Below are positions 19,189 through 28,855 of a stretch of 64,000 bases of DNA, one piece after another; within the stretch, counting starts at the first letter, position 1, and each line of letters opens with the position of its first letter. The stretch comes from Tropicibacter oceani. GTDB lineage: Bacteria; Pseudomonadota; Alphaproteobacteria; Rhodobacterales; Rhodobacteraceae. Position numbers and translations under genes: made by a program. The notes under the pieces are model-generated. The model had not been told where the DNA came from and made no database searches. It worked only from the letters and a program-made list of their open reading frames with translations. The DNA lies in assembly GCF_029958925.1 (NCBI RefSeq), contig NZ_CP124616.1, positions 62,001 to 126,000 of the forward strand, given 5' to 3'.

Positions 19189-20778
19189 TCAGTGCCGGAA
19201 GTGGCGCATGCCGGTAAAGACCATCGCCAGGCCGGCCTCGTCGGCGGCCTTGATCACCTCGTCGTCGCGCATCGAACCGCCCGGCTGGATGACACAGGTC
19301 GCGCCTGCGGCGGCGGCCTCCATCAACCCGTCAGCGAAGGGGAAGAACGCATCCGACGCCACGGCGCTGCCGATGGTCAGCGGCTGCGGCAGGCCCATGG
19401 CCTCGGCCATGCGCTCGGCCTTCTTGGCGGCGATCAGGGCGCTGTCGAGGCGGCTCATCTGGCCTGCGCCAACGCCGACCGTCGCGCCGTCCTTGACATA
19501 GACGATGGCGTTGGACTTGACGTGCTTGGCCACCTTCCAGGCGAACAGCAGGTCGCGCATCTGCTCTTCTGTCGGGGCTTTTTTCGTCACGACCTTCAGG
19601 TCGTCCAGCGCCATCTGGCCGTTGTCGCGATCCTGCACCAGCATGCCGCCGGACACCTGACGATAGGACAGCCCTGCCTCGGCGGTGTTGGCAAGACCAG
19701 GGGTCAGCAGCAGGCGCAGGTTCTTTTTCGCGGCAAACACCTCGATCGCGTCATCGTCGGCGGCGGGGGCGATCACCACCTCGGTGAAGATTTCACAGAT
19801 CGCCTGGGCTGTTTCCACGTCCAGTCGGGAATTCAGCGCCACGATCCCGCCAAAGGCGCTGGTGCGGTCACAGTCGAACGCCTTTTGATAGGCCTCTTTC
19901 AGGGTCGCGCCCCGGGCCACGCCGCTGGGGTTGGCGTGCTTGATGATCGCGCAGGCAAAGCCTTCGGCGGGAAGGAATTCCGACACCAGTTCAAAGGCCG
20001 CATCGGTGTCGTTGATGTTGTTGTAGGACAGCTCCTTGCCCTGCAGCTGGGCGGCCACGGCCACACCGGGACGATCCGAACCATCAGTGTAGAAGGCGGC
20101 CGCCTGATGCGGATTCTCGCCATAACGCAGGCTTTGCGCCAGCGTGCCGGCAAAGACGCGGCGGCGCGGGGTCGTCTCTCCGATGGCATCGGCCATCCAG
20201 GTGCTGACCGCCGCATCATAGGCCCCGGTGCGGGCATAGGCGATCTGCGCCAGCCGCTGGCGGAAGACATACGAGGTCTGGCCGTCGTTGGCATCCAGTT
20301 CGGCCAGAAGCGGGCCGTAATCCTCGACATCGACCACGGTGCTGACAAAGGCGTGGTTCTTGGCTGCCGCGCGAATCATCGCCGGGCCGCCGATGTCGAT
20401 GTTCTCGATCATCTCGTCGTATCCGGCGCCGCGCGCCAGGGCGGCCTCGAACGGATAGAGGTTGACCACCAGCAGGTCGATTTCGCCGATGCCGTGTTCC
20501 TTCATCGCCGCAACGTGGTCCGCGTTGTCGCGCAGCGCCAGCAGACCGCCGTGCACTTTGGGGTGCAGGGTTTTCACGCGCCCGTCCATCATTTCCGGAA
20601 AGCCCGTCACATCGGCCACGTCGCGCACGGAGATGCCTGCGTCACGGATCGCCTTGGCAGACCCGCCGGTCGACAGGATTTCGACACCGCGGTCAGCAAG
20701 AGCCTTGGCCAGATCGGTCAGGCCGGTCTTGTCGGATACGGAAATCAGCGCGCGGCGCACGGGATGAAGGTCAGACAT
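19189..20778 (-). CDS. purH: Bifunctional AICAR transformylase/IMP cyclohydrolase
   Basis: 529 residues, the normal PurH length. N-terminal MGS-like IMP cyclohydrolase domain ([41 protein letters not shown]) and C-terminal AICAR formyltransferase domain ([14 protein letters not shown] with the catalytic Lys-His pair, and the end [15 protein letters not shown]). Catalyses the last two steps of IMP synthesis in the cytoplasm. The heparinase-like gene ends 29 nt upstream, so they are likely co-transcribed. Confidence 0.97.
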   Translation of the reverse strand: MSDLHPVRRALISVSDKTGLTDLAKALADRGVEILSTGGSAKAIRDAGISVRDVADVTGFPEMMDGRVKTLHPKVHGGLLALRDNADHVAAMKEHGIGEIDLLVVNLYPFEAALARGAGYDEMIENIDIGGPAMIRAAAKNHAFVSTVVDVEDYGPLLAELDANDGQTSYVFRQRLAQIAYARTGAYDAAVSTWMADAIGETTPRRRVFAGTLAQSLRYGENPHQAAAFYTDGSDRPGVAVAAQLQGKELSYNNINDTDAAFELVSEFLPAEGFACAIIKHANPSGVARGATLKEAYQKAFDCDRTSAFGGIVALNSRLDVETAQAICEIFTEVVIAPAADDDAIEVFAAKKNLRLLLTPGLANTAEAGLSYRQVSGGMLVQDRDNGQMALDDLKVVTKKAPTEEQMRDLLFAWKVAKHVKSNAIVYVKDGATVGVGAGQMSRLDSALIAAKKAERMAEAMGLPQPLTIGSAVASDAFFPFADGLMEAAAAGATCVIQPGGSMRDDEVIKAADEAGLAMVFTGMRHFRH

Positions 20779-20807
20779 AGCAGCAGTGTCCCCTTGGGGT
20801 TTTCAGA

Positions 20808-22556
20808 TCAAATCGACATCTCTTGCTCGTCCTTTGCCAGGTCGCGCACGACGGTCGCCGTTTCCTGCGCCTTGGCCAAAGACCAGCGGATGCGGGTCGC
20901 ATAGTCCATTGCGCGCCCGGATAAAACGATTTGTTTTGTCGCGCGGGGACGCATCCGGCCTTTTTCCAGATAGACCGAAGGTTCGATATCCAGCTTTGCC
21001 TTGCCGGAAAAGCGGAACACCCAGATTTCCCCGGACCGCAGCGCCATCGACACCGCGCTGCCGCCCATGTCCAAGGCCACGTCGACCTCGGGGTGCAGGT
21101 GGAACCGGATGTCAAAGGGCAGGCCGGCCAGCTTGACCTCGTTCATGGCGCGGTCGAAACGCTTGTTGGCGGCGCCGTCCAGCGCGACCAGGTAATCCTC
21201 GCCCTTCAGCTCGCGGCCATCCAGGCTCAGTTCGATGCTGCGGGCGTGGGTCAGGCCCTGCAACTGGACATAGCCGTCATGCCCCGCCTCCATCCGGATG
21301 CTGCTGGCGCGGTGGTCCATCTGCACCGGCACATGGCGCGGCGTGTCCTCCAGCAATTCGCGCTTTGCGGCCCCGATCCAGCGCTCGGCAGCCAGCCGCG
21401 AACTGGAATAGCCTTGCAGGCACAGCGTCGAATGCGATGGGGTCGCCCGCCCTGCCCTGCGCCAGGCCTCGCCGAATTCTGCGCCCGATCCGCAGTTGAC
21501 GACCAGCGGCCTGCGCCCCGATGTCAGCTCGAACGCCAGGGTCGAGGCATGCGCCTGCCCCGAGGCCCGACCATCAGGCGGCGGCGCGGCATCGACGATC
21601 ACCGTGCTGCGCGCCGCCGAGATCCGCGCATAGCCCATCGCCAACCCTTCGGTCTGGCGCTTCTTGCTGCCCGAGGCCGCAAGCGCCTGATCCAGCCGCC
21701 CGTCCAGGCCCCGGCCCCCGCCATGAAACCGCGCCAGCCCGCCATCGGCATGGCGCAGCGCGCGCAGCGTCGGGGCGATGCGTGCGATCGCCGCCTTGTG
21801 CGCCGGGTCGGGCTCCTTGTGGACCTCTTCCAGCGCGGCCTGCGCCCAGGTCAACAACGTGAAAACTTCCAGCAGTTCTTCGGGGTTGCGGGTCGGGATG
21901 CCGCCCTGGTCGTCGACCTGGCGCGCACATTCCGCGCCCAGCGCGATCCGCGCCGGTTCGGCCCGCGCCTCCATGCCCTCGATCGACAGACCGCAGTAGA
22001 GCAGTCCGGTCAGCGCCTCGAAACGCGGCAAACCCGGGCTGGCCCCCTGCCAGCGCCGCGCAAGAAAGGTGGTTTGCGCCGCCAGCGCCTTGTAATAGGC
22101 TTCGGCCTTGTCGGCCTCCATTCCGCGCAGCAGGAACAGCGCGTGATGCACCCAGCGGATCACCCGCCGCCCGGTCAGTTCCGGCGACCACCCCGGGCCG
22201 GTGCCCTTGCCATAGCGCTGGATCCAGCCCCACAGCCAGTCCTGCGCCAGCGCGCGTGCCTTGGCATCGCCCACCGCCGCCAGATCATCCAGCCAGCCAA
22301 AGCCATGCAGCGCCTCGCCAAAGGCATCGCTTGGCAGGTCAAGGTCCCAGATCATCGCGCCATCGACCTCAAGCAGGTGACCGGCGAACATCACGTTGCC
22401 CGCGATCAGTTGCCGCCCCCGGGCGAAATAGCCGATCGTCCGCGGTTCGGGTTGCGACACAAAGCCAGTGGCCGGACGCGCGCGCGCCGCCACCCGGGCA
22501 TGCAAACGATTGAGTAAGCGCGCCTGTCTGGCCCGCCAGTTCCGCCCCTTGGACAT
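20808..22556 (-). CDS. Heparinase II/III-family protein
   Basis: 582 residues, the usual length for this alphaproteobacterial family. An N-terminal alpha-helical toroid (residues 50-300) is followed by the beta-sandwich heparinase II/III domain (GSGAEFGEAWRRAGRATPSHS, then HDGYVQLQGLTHARSIELS). No signal peptide is visible, which is odd for a polysaccharide lyase and suggests action on a cytoplasmic substrate or non-classical export. It lies between rsmB-like and purH genes, an arrangement I associate with Rhodobacteraceae. Substrate unknown. Confidence 0.85.
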   Translation of the reverse strand: MSKGRNWRARQARLLNRLHARVAARARPATGFVSQPEPRTIGYFARGRQLIAGNVMFAGHLLEVDGAMIWDLDLPSDAFGEALHGFGWLDDLAAVGDAKARALAQDWLWGWIQRYGKGTGPGWSPELTGRRVIRWVHHALFLLRGMEADKAEAYYKALAAQTTFLARRWQGASPGLPRFEALTGLLYCGLSIEGMEARAEPARIALGAECARQVDDQGGIPTRNPEELLEVFTLLTWAQAALEEVHKEPDPAHKAAIARIAPTLRALRHADGGLARFHGGGRGLDGRLDQALAASGSKKRQTEGLAMGYARISAARSTVIVDAAPPPDGRASGQAHASTLAFELTSGRRPLVVNCGSGAEFGEAWRRAGRATPSHSTLCLQGYSSSRLAAERWIGAAKRELLEDTPRHVPVQMDHRASSIRMEAGHDGYVQLQGLTHARSIELSLDGRELKGEDYLVALDGAANKRFDRAMNEVKLAGLPFDIRFHLHPEVDVALDMGGSAVSMALRSGEIWVFRFSGKAKLDIEPSVYLEKGRMRPRATKQIVLSGRAMDYATRIRWSLAKAQETATVVRDLAKDEQEMSI

Positions 22557-22703
22557 CCCACTGCCTCTTTTTCCTGGCGACTGCTCTGCCGCACCGCGCC
22601 CCTTGTGGGGCTGTTGGTTGCGCCAAACATACCGCGCGCGCCCGGCAAAGTCACCTTGCTTTGACGCAGGGCGGCGCGACGTGGCCCAAGGGTGACAGGA
22701 CGG

Positions 22704-23957
22704 TCAGGATTTGCGCAGCAGAGCCATGTAGAAGCCGTCCATGCCGCCGCGCTCCGCCCAGAAATCGGGCCGCAGCCGCAAACCGCCCTCGTCCGAGCGC
22801 CAGGCGTCTTCGATCCATGCCGCCTGCGGCTGCACGATCTCGATGCCCTCCAGTGCCTTCAGCGCCTCGTCGATCTGGCATTCGCCTTCGTCGGGGATCA
22901 GCGAACAGGTGGCATAAACCAGCCGCCCGCCCGGTTTGAGCAGGCTGATCGCATGGCTCAGCATCGCCTCTTGCAACCCGATCAGCTCACCGATCCTTTC
23001 GCCCTGGTGAATATGCGGCAGGTCGGGATGGCGCCGGATCGTGCCCGTCGCCGAACAGGGCGCATCCAGCAAGATCGCGTCGTACTGGCCCTCGTGCTCC
23101 AGGGCATCGCCCTCGACCAAAGTCGCCTTCAGCCCCGTGCGCGTCAGGTTTTCCCGGACGCGTTCCAGCCGCGCCCCGGACAGGTCCAGGGCCGTCACAT
23201 CCGCCCCCGCCGCCGCCAGTTGCAGGGTCTTGCCACCCGGGGCCGCGCACATGTCCAGCACGCGCAGACCCGCCACATCTCCCAGCAACTTGGCCGGCAG
23301 GGCCGCCGCCGCGTCCTGCACCCAGAACTCCCCGGTCTCATAACCCGCAAGCGCACTGACCTGCCCACCCGGCAAACGAACCGATCCGGTCGGCAACAGC
23401 ACGCCATCTACTGCCGCAGCCAACGCCGCCGCATCGCCCTTGGGCGTCAGGTCCAGCGGCGCTCCCGCATACTGCGCGGCCTCCATCGCCGCCACTGCCG
23501 ACGCGCCCCAGGCCTCGACCAGCGGTGCGCGCAGCCACTTGGGCAGGCGCGGCACCCGCAGTTTGGCCCATTCCGCGGGGCCATTGGCCGCCACCTTGCG
23601 CAACACCGCGTTGACCAGCCCTTTGAACTGGGCCGTCCGCTTGCCCGAGCCGACGAAATTCACCAGGTCGTTCACGACCCCATGCGCCGCGCCGCCCTCG
23701 CACAGCTCGACCGCGCCCAGCCGCAGGGTATTCATCACCACCAATCCCGGCGCCTTGCGCAAATGCGGCTTCAGCACCTTGTCCGCCCGCTCCAGGCTGC
23801 GCAGCACCTGCGAGGCCAGCCGCTGCGCCGCCGCGCGGTCCGCGGGCTCCAACTGGTCCAGCTTGCCAACCGCCTCGCCCAGCGGGCGCGCCTCACCCAG
23901 AACCTGCGTCAGGATTTGAACGGCGCCTTTGCGGGCCGGGCTGAAGGATTGTGTCAT
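22704..23957 (-). CDS. rsmB: RsmB-like 16S rRNA (cytosine-C5)-methyltransferase
   Basis: 417 residues from ATG 23957 (GGGAGAG upstream). The N-terminal NusB-like RNA-binding domain covers residues 1-135; the SAM-dependent domain has DMCAAPGGKTLQL (motif I), DAPCSATGTIRRHPD with one conserved Cys (near 302) and YATCSLIPDEGE with the second, catalytic Cys (near 350). It should methylate C967 of 16S rRNA. Divergent from the SDHAF4 gene and first of the minus-strand series leading to purH. Confidence 0.92.
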   Translation of the reverse strand: MTQSFSPARKGAVQILTQVLGEARPLGEAVGKLDQLEPADRAAAQRLASQVLRSLERADKVLKPHLRKAPGLVVMNTLRLGAVELCEGGAAHGVVNDLVNFVGSGKRTAQFKGLVNAVLRKVAANGPAEWAKLRVPRLPKWLRAPLVEAWGASAVAAMEAAQYAGAPLDLTPKGDAAALAAAVDGVLLPTGSVRLPGGQVSALAGYETGEFWVQDAAAALPAKLLGDVAGLRVLDMCAAPGGKTLQLAAAGADVTALDLSGARLERVRENLTRTGLKATLVEGDALEHEGQYDAILLDAPCSATGTIRRHPDLPHIHQGERIGELIGLQEAMLSHAISLLKPGGRLVYATCSLIPDEGECQIDEALKALEGIEIVQPQAAWIEDAWRSDEGGLRLRPDFWAERGGMDGFYMALLRKS

Positions 23958-24046
23958 GGGCTCTCCCGAGGGGCATCGCTGCGGGGCAAAGGCTTGCCCC
24001 ATCAAAGCCCAAGCGTATATCAACCCTGCAGAACAAGGAAAAGCCG

Positions 24047-24229
24047 ATGTCTGAACCCGAAAAAACCCTGCCCCCCGCCGCCCAACGCGCCCTTGCCGAA
24101 GCCGAAGAGCGCCGCAAACAGGCCCTGGCCAAGGCAAAAGCCGCGCCAAAGGAACTGGGCGGACGCGACGGCCCCGACCCTGCCCGCTATGGCGATTGGG
24201 AAAAAAAGGGCATCGCCATCGACTTCTGA
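24047..24229 (+). CDS. DUF1674 protein, succinate dehydrogenase assembly factor 4-like
   Basis: 60 residues from ATG 24047. The C-terminal signature GPDPARYGDWEKKGIAIDF is the DUF1674/SDHAF4 hallmark; the N-terminal part is a charged Ala/Lys/Glu helix. SDHAF4 in mitochondria binds flavinylated SdhA and protects it before it joins SdhB; the bacterial homologue probably does the same. Convergent with dapB, with dispersed repeat A between them. Confidence 0.88.
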   Translation: MSEPEKTLPPAAQRALAEAEERRKQALAKAKAAPKELGGRDGPDPARYGDWEKKGIAIDF

Positions 24230-24234
24230 CAACG

Positions 24235-24301
24235 CCCCTGCTTCTTCTTGGCCCAAATACTCCGGGGGAGGCGCGCAAAGCGCGCCGGGGGCAGCGCCCC
24301 C
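24235..24301 (-). repeat. Dispersed repeat A, copy 2 (full form)
   Basis: Read on the minus strand after the dapB stop: hairpin GGGGGC-GCT-GCCCCC, hairpin GGCGCGC-TTT-GCGCGCC, then CCCCCGGAGTATTT, GGGCC and AAGAAGAAG. It has the same composite order as copy 1 and again lies between convergent genes. Confidence 0.75.
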
Positions 24302-24309
24302 AAACCCGC

Positions 24310-25122
24310 TCAGTTCAGCCCAAGAACGTCCAGCATGTCATATTCGCCCGGGGCCTTTCCCTGCCCCCAAAGCGCGGCCTTCAACGCACCGCGCGCAAAC
24401 AATGCCCGGTCGCTGGCGATATGCTTGATCACGATCCGCTCGCCGGCGCTGGCAAAGATCACTTCGTGTTCGCCCACCACATCGCCACCGCGAATGGCGT
24501 GGAACCCGATATCGCCCCGCTTGCGTGCGCCGGTGATGCCATCACGCCCCCGGTCAGACACCGCGTCCAGTTCGACGCCGCGCCCCTCGGCGGCGGCCTC
24601 GCCCAGCATCAAGGCGGTGCCCGACGGCGCATCGACCTTCTTGTTGTGATGGGCCTCGACGATCTCGATGTCCCAGTCTTCGTCCAGGGCGGCCGCCACC
24701 TGCCGGGTCACCTTGGTCAACAGGTTGACCCCCAGGCTCATGTTTCCGGCCCGCACGATCACCGCGTGACGGCCCGCGGTGTGGATTTTCGCCAGGTCAT
24801 CCGCGGACAGCCCAGTTGTGCCGATCACATGCACGGCGCGCGCCTGCGCGGCCAGTTCGGCAAAGGCCACCGTGGCGGCGGGCGCGGTAAAGTCGATCAC
24901 CGCCTGAGCGCGGGCAAAGGCCTCCAGCGGGTCGTCGCTGACCAGCACGCCCAACGCCGCGCCGCCCATGCATTCGCCCAGGTCGCGCCCCACCCAGTCG
25001 TGGCCGGACCGTTCCAGGGCGCCCGCAAGTTTCAGCCGATCGCTGGCCAGGATTTCCCGCACCAGCATCTGGCCCATACGGCCCGAAACCCCTGTCACAA
25101 CAACGCCCGGCAATTCGGTCAT
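24310..25122 (-). CDS. dapB: 4-hydroxy-tetrahydrodipicolinate reductase
   Basis: 270 residues from ATG 25122. NAD(P)-binding GVSGRMGQM at 11-19, the catalytic [13 protein letters not shown] motif around 150-162 (His and Lys act on the substrate), and the C-terminal [12 protein letters not shown]. Reduces the DapA product in lysine/meso-DAP synthesis. Divergent from rbfA with 89 nt between start codons, followed by a repeat A copy. Confidence 0.97.
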   Translation of the reverse strand: MTELPGVVVTGVSGRMGQMLVREILASDRLKLAGALERSGHDWVGRDLGECMGGAALGVLVSDDPLEAFARAQAVIDFTAPAATVAFAELAAQARAVHVIGTTGLSADDLAKIHTAGRHAVIVRAGNMSLGVNLLTKVTRQVAAALDEDWDIEIVEAHHNKKVDAPSGTALMLGEAAAEGRGVELDAVSDRGRDGITGARKRGDIGFHAIRGGDVVGEHEVIFASAGERIVIKHIASDRALFARGALKAALWGQGKAPGEYDMLDVLGLN

Positions 25123-25211
25123 CGGCTTTTCTCCATCCAAAATCTGACGCGCCTTCCTTAGCGCGCCCCGCCCCGCTTGGCAAAGCAGATAGCAAGGCGT
25201 ACATCTGCCCC

Positions 25212-25607
25212 ATGGCAAATAACAGAATCCCAGACGGCCCCGGACAATCCCAACGCCAGTTGCGCGTGGGCGAGTTGCTTCGCAGACGCCTGTCAGAAAT
25301 CCTTTCGCGGGCGGAAATCCACGATCCCGATCTCAACCGCATGGTCATCACCGTCGGCGAAGTCCGCGTGTCCCCCGACCTGCGCATCGCCACGGCCTAT
25401 GTCGTGCCGCTGGGCGGCAAGGGCCAGGACGAGATGTTCGAGCTTTTGCACAAGCATCGGGGCGAATTGCGCCACCTGCTGTCCAAGGGCCTGAAAATCA
25501 AGCACACTCCGCAGTTGCACTTCCGGCTGGACGATACCTTTGACCAGCTGGACGAACACCGCCGGCTGTTTTCGCAGGACGCGGTCCGCCGCGATCTGGA
25601 CAAGTGA
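25212..25607 (+). CDS. rbfA: 30S ribosome-binding factor A
   Basis: 131 residues. Single KH-like domain: [17 protein letters not shown] at the N terminus, [17 protein letters not shown] in the middle and [18 protein letters not shown] at the end. Assists late 16S rRNA processing of the 30S subunit, especially in the cold. In many bacteria it is followed by truB; here its stop overlaps the start of a DUF2233 gene by 4 nt instead. Confidence 0.95.
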   Translation: MANNRIPDGPGQSQRQLRVGELLRRRLSEILSRAEIHDPDLNRMVITVGEVRVSPDLRIATAYVVPLGGKGQDEMFELLHKHRGELRHLLSKGLKIKHTPQLHFRLDDTFDQLDEHRRLFSQDAVRRDLDK

Positions 25608-26356
25608 TCCGCGCCTGGACCCGCGCCCTTGCGGCACTGGGTCTGGCGCTGCTTGCCCAGCCCGCCAAGGCAGTAACTTGCGAGTCGATGAGCGTCGAAG
25701 GCAGCCGCTATACCATCTGCGAGGTACGCCCGGCGCAGGAAACCCTGCGCCTGTTCCTGCGCGGCGAAGGGGGCCAGCCCTATGGCAACTTTTCGGCGTT
25801 GGAAACCGCGCTTGGGGCCCGCGGCGAAACCCTTGTCTTTGCGATGAATGCCGGGATGTACCACGAAGACCGCTCGCCGGTCGGGCAGTACATCGAGGAC
25901 GGGCAGGAAGAAATGCGGGTCATCGCCACCCCCGGCCCCGGCAATTTCGGGCTGCTGCCCAATGGTCTTTTGTGCATTCAGGACGGCAGCGCGCAAGTCC
26001 TTGAAACCCGTGCCTATCTGGCGCAGCGTCCCGACTGCCTGCATGCCACGCAATCGGGCCCGATGCTGGTAATCGACGGCGAACTGCACCCGCGCTTTTT
26101 GCCGGACAGCTCCTCGCGCTATATCCGCAACGGGGTCGGCACCTCGGAAGACGGTCAGCGCGCGGTCTTCGTGATCTCGGAAAACTCGGTCACCTTTCAC
26201 GAATTCGCCCGCCTGTTCCGCGATGTGCTGAAACTGCCCAACGCCCTGTTTCTGGATGGCAATGTCTCGCGGTTGCACGCGCAGGATCTGGGCCGGTCCG
26301 ACCTTGGCCGCCCGATGGGGCCGATCGTTGCCGTGACCGCGCCAAAGTCGCCCTGA
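25604..26356 (+). CDS. Secreted DUF2233 / phosphodiester glycosidase-like protein
   Basis: 250 residues from GTG 25604, overlapping the rbfA stop by 4 nt. Signal peptide to about residue 23 (AQPAKA). The NAGP-type domain shows MNAGMYHEDRSPVGQY near 83 and ALFLDGNVSRLHA near 213, the two conserved segments of the family whose eukaryotic member removes GlcNAc from a phosphodiester. Bacterial members are mostly uncharacterised; an envelope-glycan hydrolase role is an inference. Confidence 0.83.
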   Translation: MIRAWTRALAALGLALLAQPAKAVTCESMSVEGSRYTICEVRPAQETLRLFLRGEGGQPYGNFSALETALGARGETLVFAMNAGMYHEDRSPVGQYIEDGQEEMRVIATPGPGNFGLLPNGLLCIQDGSAQVLETRAYLAQRPDCLHATQSGPMLVIDGELHPRFLPDSSSRYIRNGVGTSEDGQRAVFVISENSVTFHEFARLFRDVLKLPNALFLDGNVSRLHAQDLGRSDLGRPMGPIVAVTAPKSP

Positions 26357-26427
26357 ACCTGCGAAAGACTTGCGCAGCAGGCCTGCGCAGCCTACCTCCC
26401 CAGCACGATACAACCGCCGGAGCGCCC

Positions 26428-27774
26428 ATGCCCAAGACACCGCAGGACCTGACCCAATCGCTGTTGACCGCCGCCAGGCAGGCCGGCGCCGACAGTGCCG
26501 ATGCCATCGCCGTGGCGGGCACCGCCCTGTCCATCGACGTGCGCGCCGGCCAGTTGGAACAGGCCGAACGCGCCGAGGGCAGCGATATCGGCCTGCGGGT
26601 CTTTGTCGGCAAACGCAGCGCCATCGTTTCGGCCTCGGACACCTCGGACAGCACCATCGCGGCCATGGCGACCCGCGCCGTGGCCATGGCCAAAGAGGCG
26701 CCCGAAGACCCGCATGCCGGGCTGGCCGATTCCGGTCAACTGGCAACTAGCTGGGACATCGACGCGCTGGAGCTGGCTGACCCCACCCCCGAACCCGCGC
26801 CCGCCACCCTGCAAGAGGACGCCCGCCGCGCCGAAGCCGCCGCGCTGGCCTGCACGGGGATCACCCAGGTGCAATCGGCCAGCGCCTCGTACAGCGCGCG
26901 GCAGGTCTGGATGGCGGCCTCGAACGGGTTCGAGGGCGGCTATGCGCGCACCTCGCGCAGCAATTCCTGCGTCGCCATCGCCGGCACCGGTCTGGGGATG
27001 GAGCGTGACTACGACGGCGACAGCCGGACCTTTCAGGACGAATTGCGCAGCCCCGAAGAGATCGGCCAGACCGCCGCTACCCGCGCGCTGGAACGGCTGA
27101 ACCCGACCAAACCCAAGACCGGGGCCTATCCGGTGCTGTTCGACGAACGCATCTCGGCCTCGTTGATCGGGCACCTGATGGCCGCCGCGAATGGCGCGGC
27201 CGTGGCGCGCGGCGCCAGCTGGCTGCGCGATGCCATGGGGCAGCAGATCCTGCCCGAGGGCCTGTCGCTGATCGAAGATCCCTTTCGCCCCCGCGCCACC
27301 GCCTCGCGGCCCTTTGATGCCGAAGGTCTGCCAACCCGGCGCCGCGCGGTGGTCGACAAGGGCGTGCTGACCGGCTGGACGCTGGACCTGGCCAACGCCC
27401 GCAAGCTGGGGCTGGACCCGACCGGCAACGCGGCGCGCGGCGCAGGGTCCGGCCCGTCGCCCACGCCCTGGAACCTGGAACTGACCCAGGGCAGGCAATC
27501 GCGCGATGATCTGATCCGCGACATGGGCACCGGCCTGTTGGTGACCTCGATGATCGGCGCCACGATCAACCCCAACACCGGGGATTATTCGCGCGGCGCC
27601 GCCGGGCTTTGGGTCGAAAACGGGCAGGTCAAAGGCCCGGTGTCCGGCGTGACCATTGCCGGCAACCTGCGCGACATGCTCAAAACCCTGATCCCCGCCA
27701 ACGACGCCCGCCCTTGGCTAAGCCGCGTCGTGCCCTCGCTTCTGGTCGAAGGTCTGACCCTTGCCGGCGAATGA
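26428..27774 (+). CDS. pmbA: TldD/PmbA-family metalloprotease subunit PmbA
   Basis: 448 residues from ATG 26428. Typical PmbA features: the N-terminal GLRVFVGKRSAIVSASD strand, YARTSRSNSCVAIAG, and the C-terminal block GTGLLVTSMIGATINPNTGDYSRGAAGLW without the TldD zinc motif. With TldD it forms a hetero-oligomer that degrades unstructured peptides and processes microcins. TldD is not in this window. The next gene overlaps its end by 14 nt. Confidence 0.93.
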   Translation: MPKTPQDLTQSLLTAARQAGADSADAIAVAGTALSIDVRAGQLEQAERAEGSDIGLRVFVGKRSAIVSASDTSDSTIAAMATRAVAMAKEAPEDPHAGLADSGQLATSWDIDALELADPTPEPAPATLQEDARRAEAAALACTGITQVQSASASYSARQVWMAASNGFEGGYARTSRSNSCVAIAGTGLGMERDYDGDSRTFQDELRSPEEIGQTAATRALERLNPTKPKTGAYPVLFDERISASLIGHLMAAANGAAVARGASWLRDAMGQQILPEGLSLIEDPFRPRATASRPFDAEGLPTRRRAVVDKGVLTGWTLDLANARKLGLDPTGNAARGAGSGPSPTPWNLELTQGRQSRDDLIRDMGTGLLVTSMIGATINPNTGDYSRGAAGLWVENGQVKGPVSGVTIAGNLRDMLKTLIPANDARPWLSRVVPSLLVEGLTLAGE

Positions 27775-28534
27775 CCTGACGCTGCTGATCGAGGCCGCCA
27801 AAGCCGCCGGGAAAGAGGCGCTGAGCCATGTCGGCGGCGACCTTGCCGTGCGCCACAAGGATGATGGCGCAGGCCCGGTGACCAAGGCCGATCTGGCGGT
27901 CAATGCCCTGCTCGAGGACAAGCTGCGCCGCGCAAGGCCCGACTATGGCTGGCTGTCCGAAGAAAGCGCCGACAGCGACGCGCGGCTGGACAGCGACACC
28001 CTGTTCATCGTCGATCCGATCGACGGCACGCGGTCCTTCATCGAAGGGTCCGACACCTGGGCGCATGCGCTGGCGGTGGTGCAGAACCGCCAGGTGACCG
28101 CCGCCGTCGTCTATCTGCCCGCGCGCGACAAGCTGTACAGCGCCTCGGTTGGCGGGGGCGCGCGGCTGAACGGCGCGCCGATCCGCACTTCGCGCCGCGA
28201 TGCCATGGCCGAGATCGAAGTGCTGGCGACCAAGCCCAGCCTCGAGGCGCGCTTCTGGCCCCGCGGCGTGCCCGAGATCAAGCGCAGCCACCGCCCATCG
28301 CTGGCCTATCGCCTGTCGCTTGTGGCCGAGGGCCGCTATGACGCCATGTTCACCTTTCGCCCGTCCTGGGAATGGGACATTGCCGCCGGCGCCCTGATCC
28401 TGTCCGAAGCAGGCGCGCGCGTCAGCGATCGGCGCGGGGCGCCGCTGCGGTTCAACAACCCCATGCCGCAAACCGATGGCGTGCTGGCCGCCAACCCGCG
28501 ACTGCATGCCGCGCTGCTGGACCAGTTGCTTTAA
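27761..28534 (+). CDS. cysQ: 3'(2'),5'-bisphosphate nucleotidase / inositol monophosphatase family
   Basis: 257 residues from TTG 27761, inside the pmbA 3' end; no later start leaves the fold intact. Metal-binding motifs: EES (67-69), DPIDGTRSF with Asp85 and Asp88, and WEWDIAAGALIL near 204. These fit CysQ, which hydrolyses PAP to AMP in sulfate assimilation; SuhB-like inositol monophosphatase is the alternative. First of a tight series with DUF4170, kdtA and lpxK. Confidence 0.85.
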   Translation: MPANDLTLLIEAAKAAGKEALSHVGGDLAVRHKDDGAGPVTKADLAVNALLEDKLRRARPDYGWLSEESADSDARLDSDTLFIVDPIDGTRSFIEGSDTWAHALAVVQNRQVTAAVVYLPARDKLYSASVGGGARLNGAPIRTSRRDAMAEIEVLATKPSLEARFWPRGVPEIKRSHRPSLAYRLSLVAEGRYDAMFTFRPSWEWDIAAGALILSEAGARVSDRRGAPLRFNNPMPQTDGVLAANPRLHAALLDQLL

Positions 28535-28612
28535 ACCGTCCCTGACATCCTTTGCCTAACTTGACGCTACAGGCGCATCCGCGCATCCTGACACTTGCAA
28601 AAAGGAACCAAA

Positions 28613-28852
28613 ATGCAACGACTTCACCTGGTTTTCGGCGGCGAGCTCGTCGATCCTTCCAAATCCGTCTTTCGCAATGTCGATGATCTGGACATCGTCG
28701 GCATCTTTCCGAACTACGAAGCCGCCTACAACGCCTGGAAAGCGGCGGCGCAGCGCACCGTGGATAACGCCCACATGCGGTATTACATCGCGCATCTGCA
28801 CCGCCTGCGCGACGAGGAAACCGAGGTTTCCCCGACCGAAGAACTGGGCTGA
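28613..28852 (+). CDS. DUF4170 protein
   Basis: 79 residues from ATG 28613 (AAGGA upstream). The motif GGELVDPSKSVFRNVDDLDIVGIF and the end YYIAHLHRLRDE are typical of the small DUF4170 family in Rhizobiales and Rhodobacterales, usually found beside Kdo transferase. No signal peptide. The kdtA start follows 3 nt after the stop. Function unknown; association with lipid A/Kdo synthesis is by position only. Confidence 0.85.
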   Translation: MQRLHLVFGGELVDPSKSVFRNVDDLDIVGIFPNYEAAYNAWKAAAQRTVDNAHMRYYIAHLHRLRDEETEVSPTEELG

Positions 28853-28855
28853 GCC

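Noticed and set aside
18499-20904. An 801-codon plus-strand frame
   Set aside because: Shadow of purH and the beta-lactamase-fold gene, both supported by intact active-site motifs.
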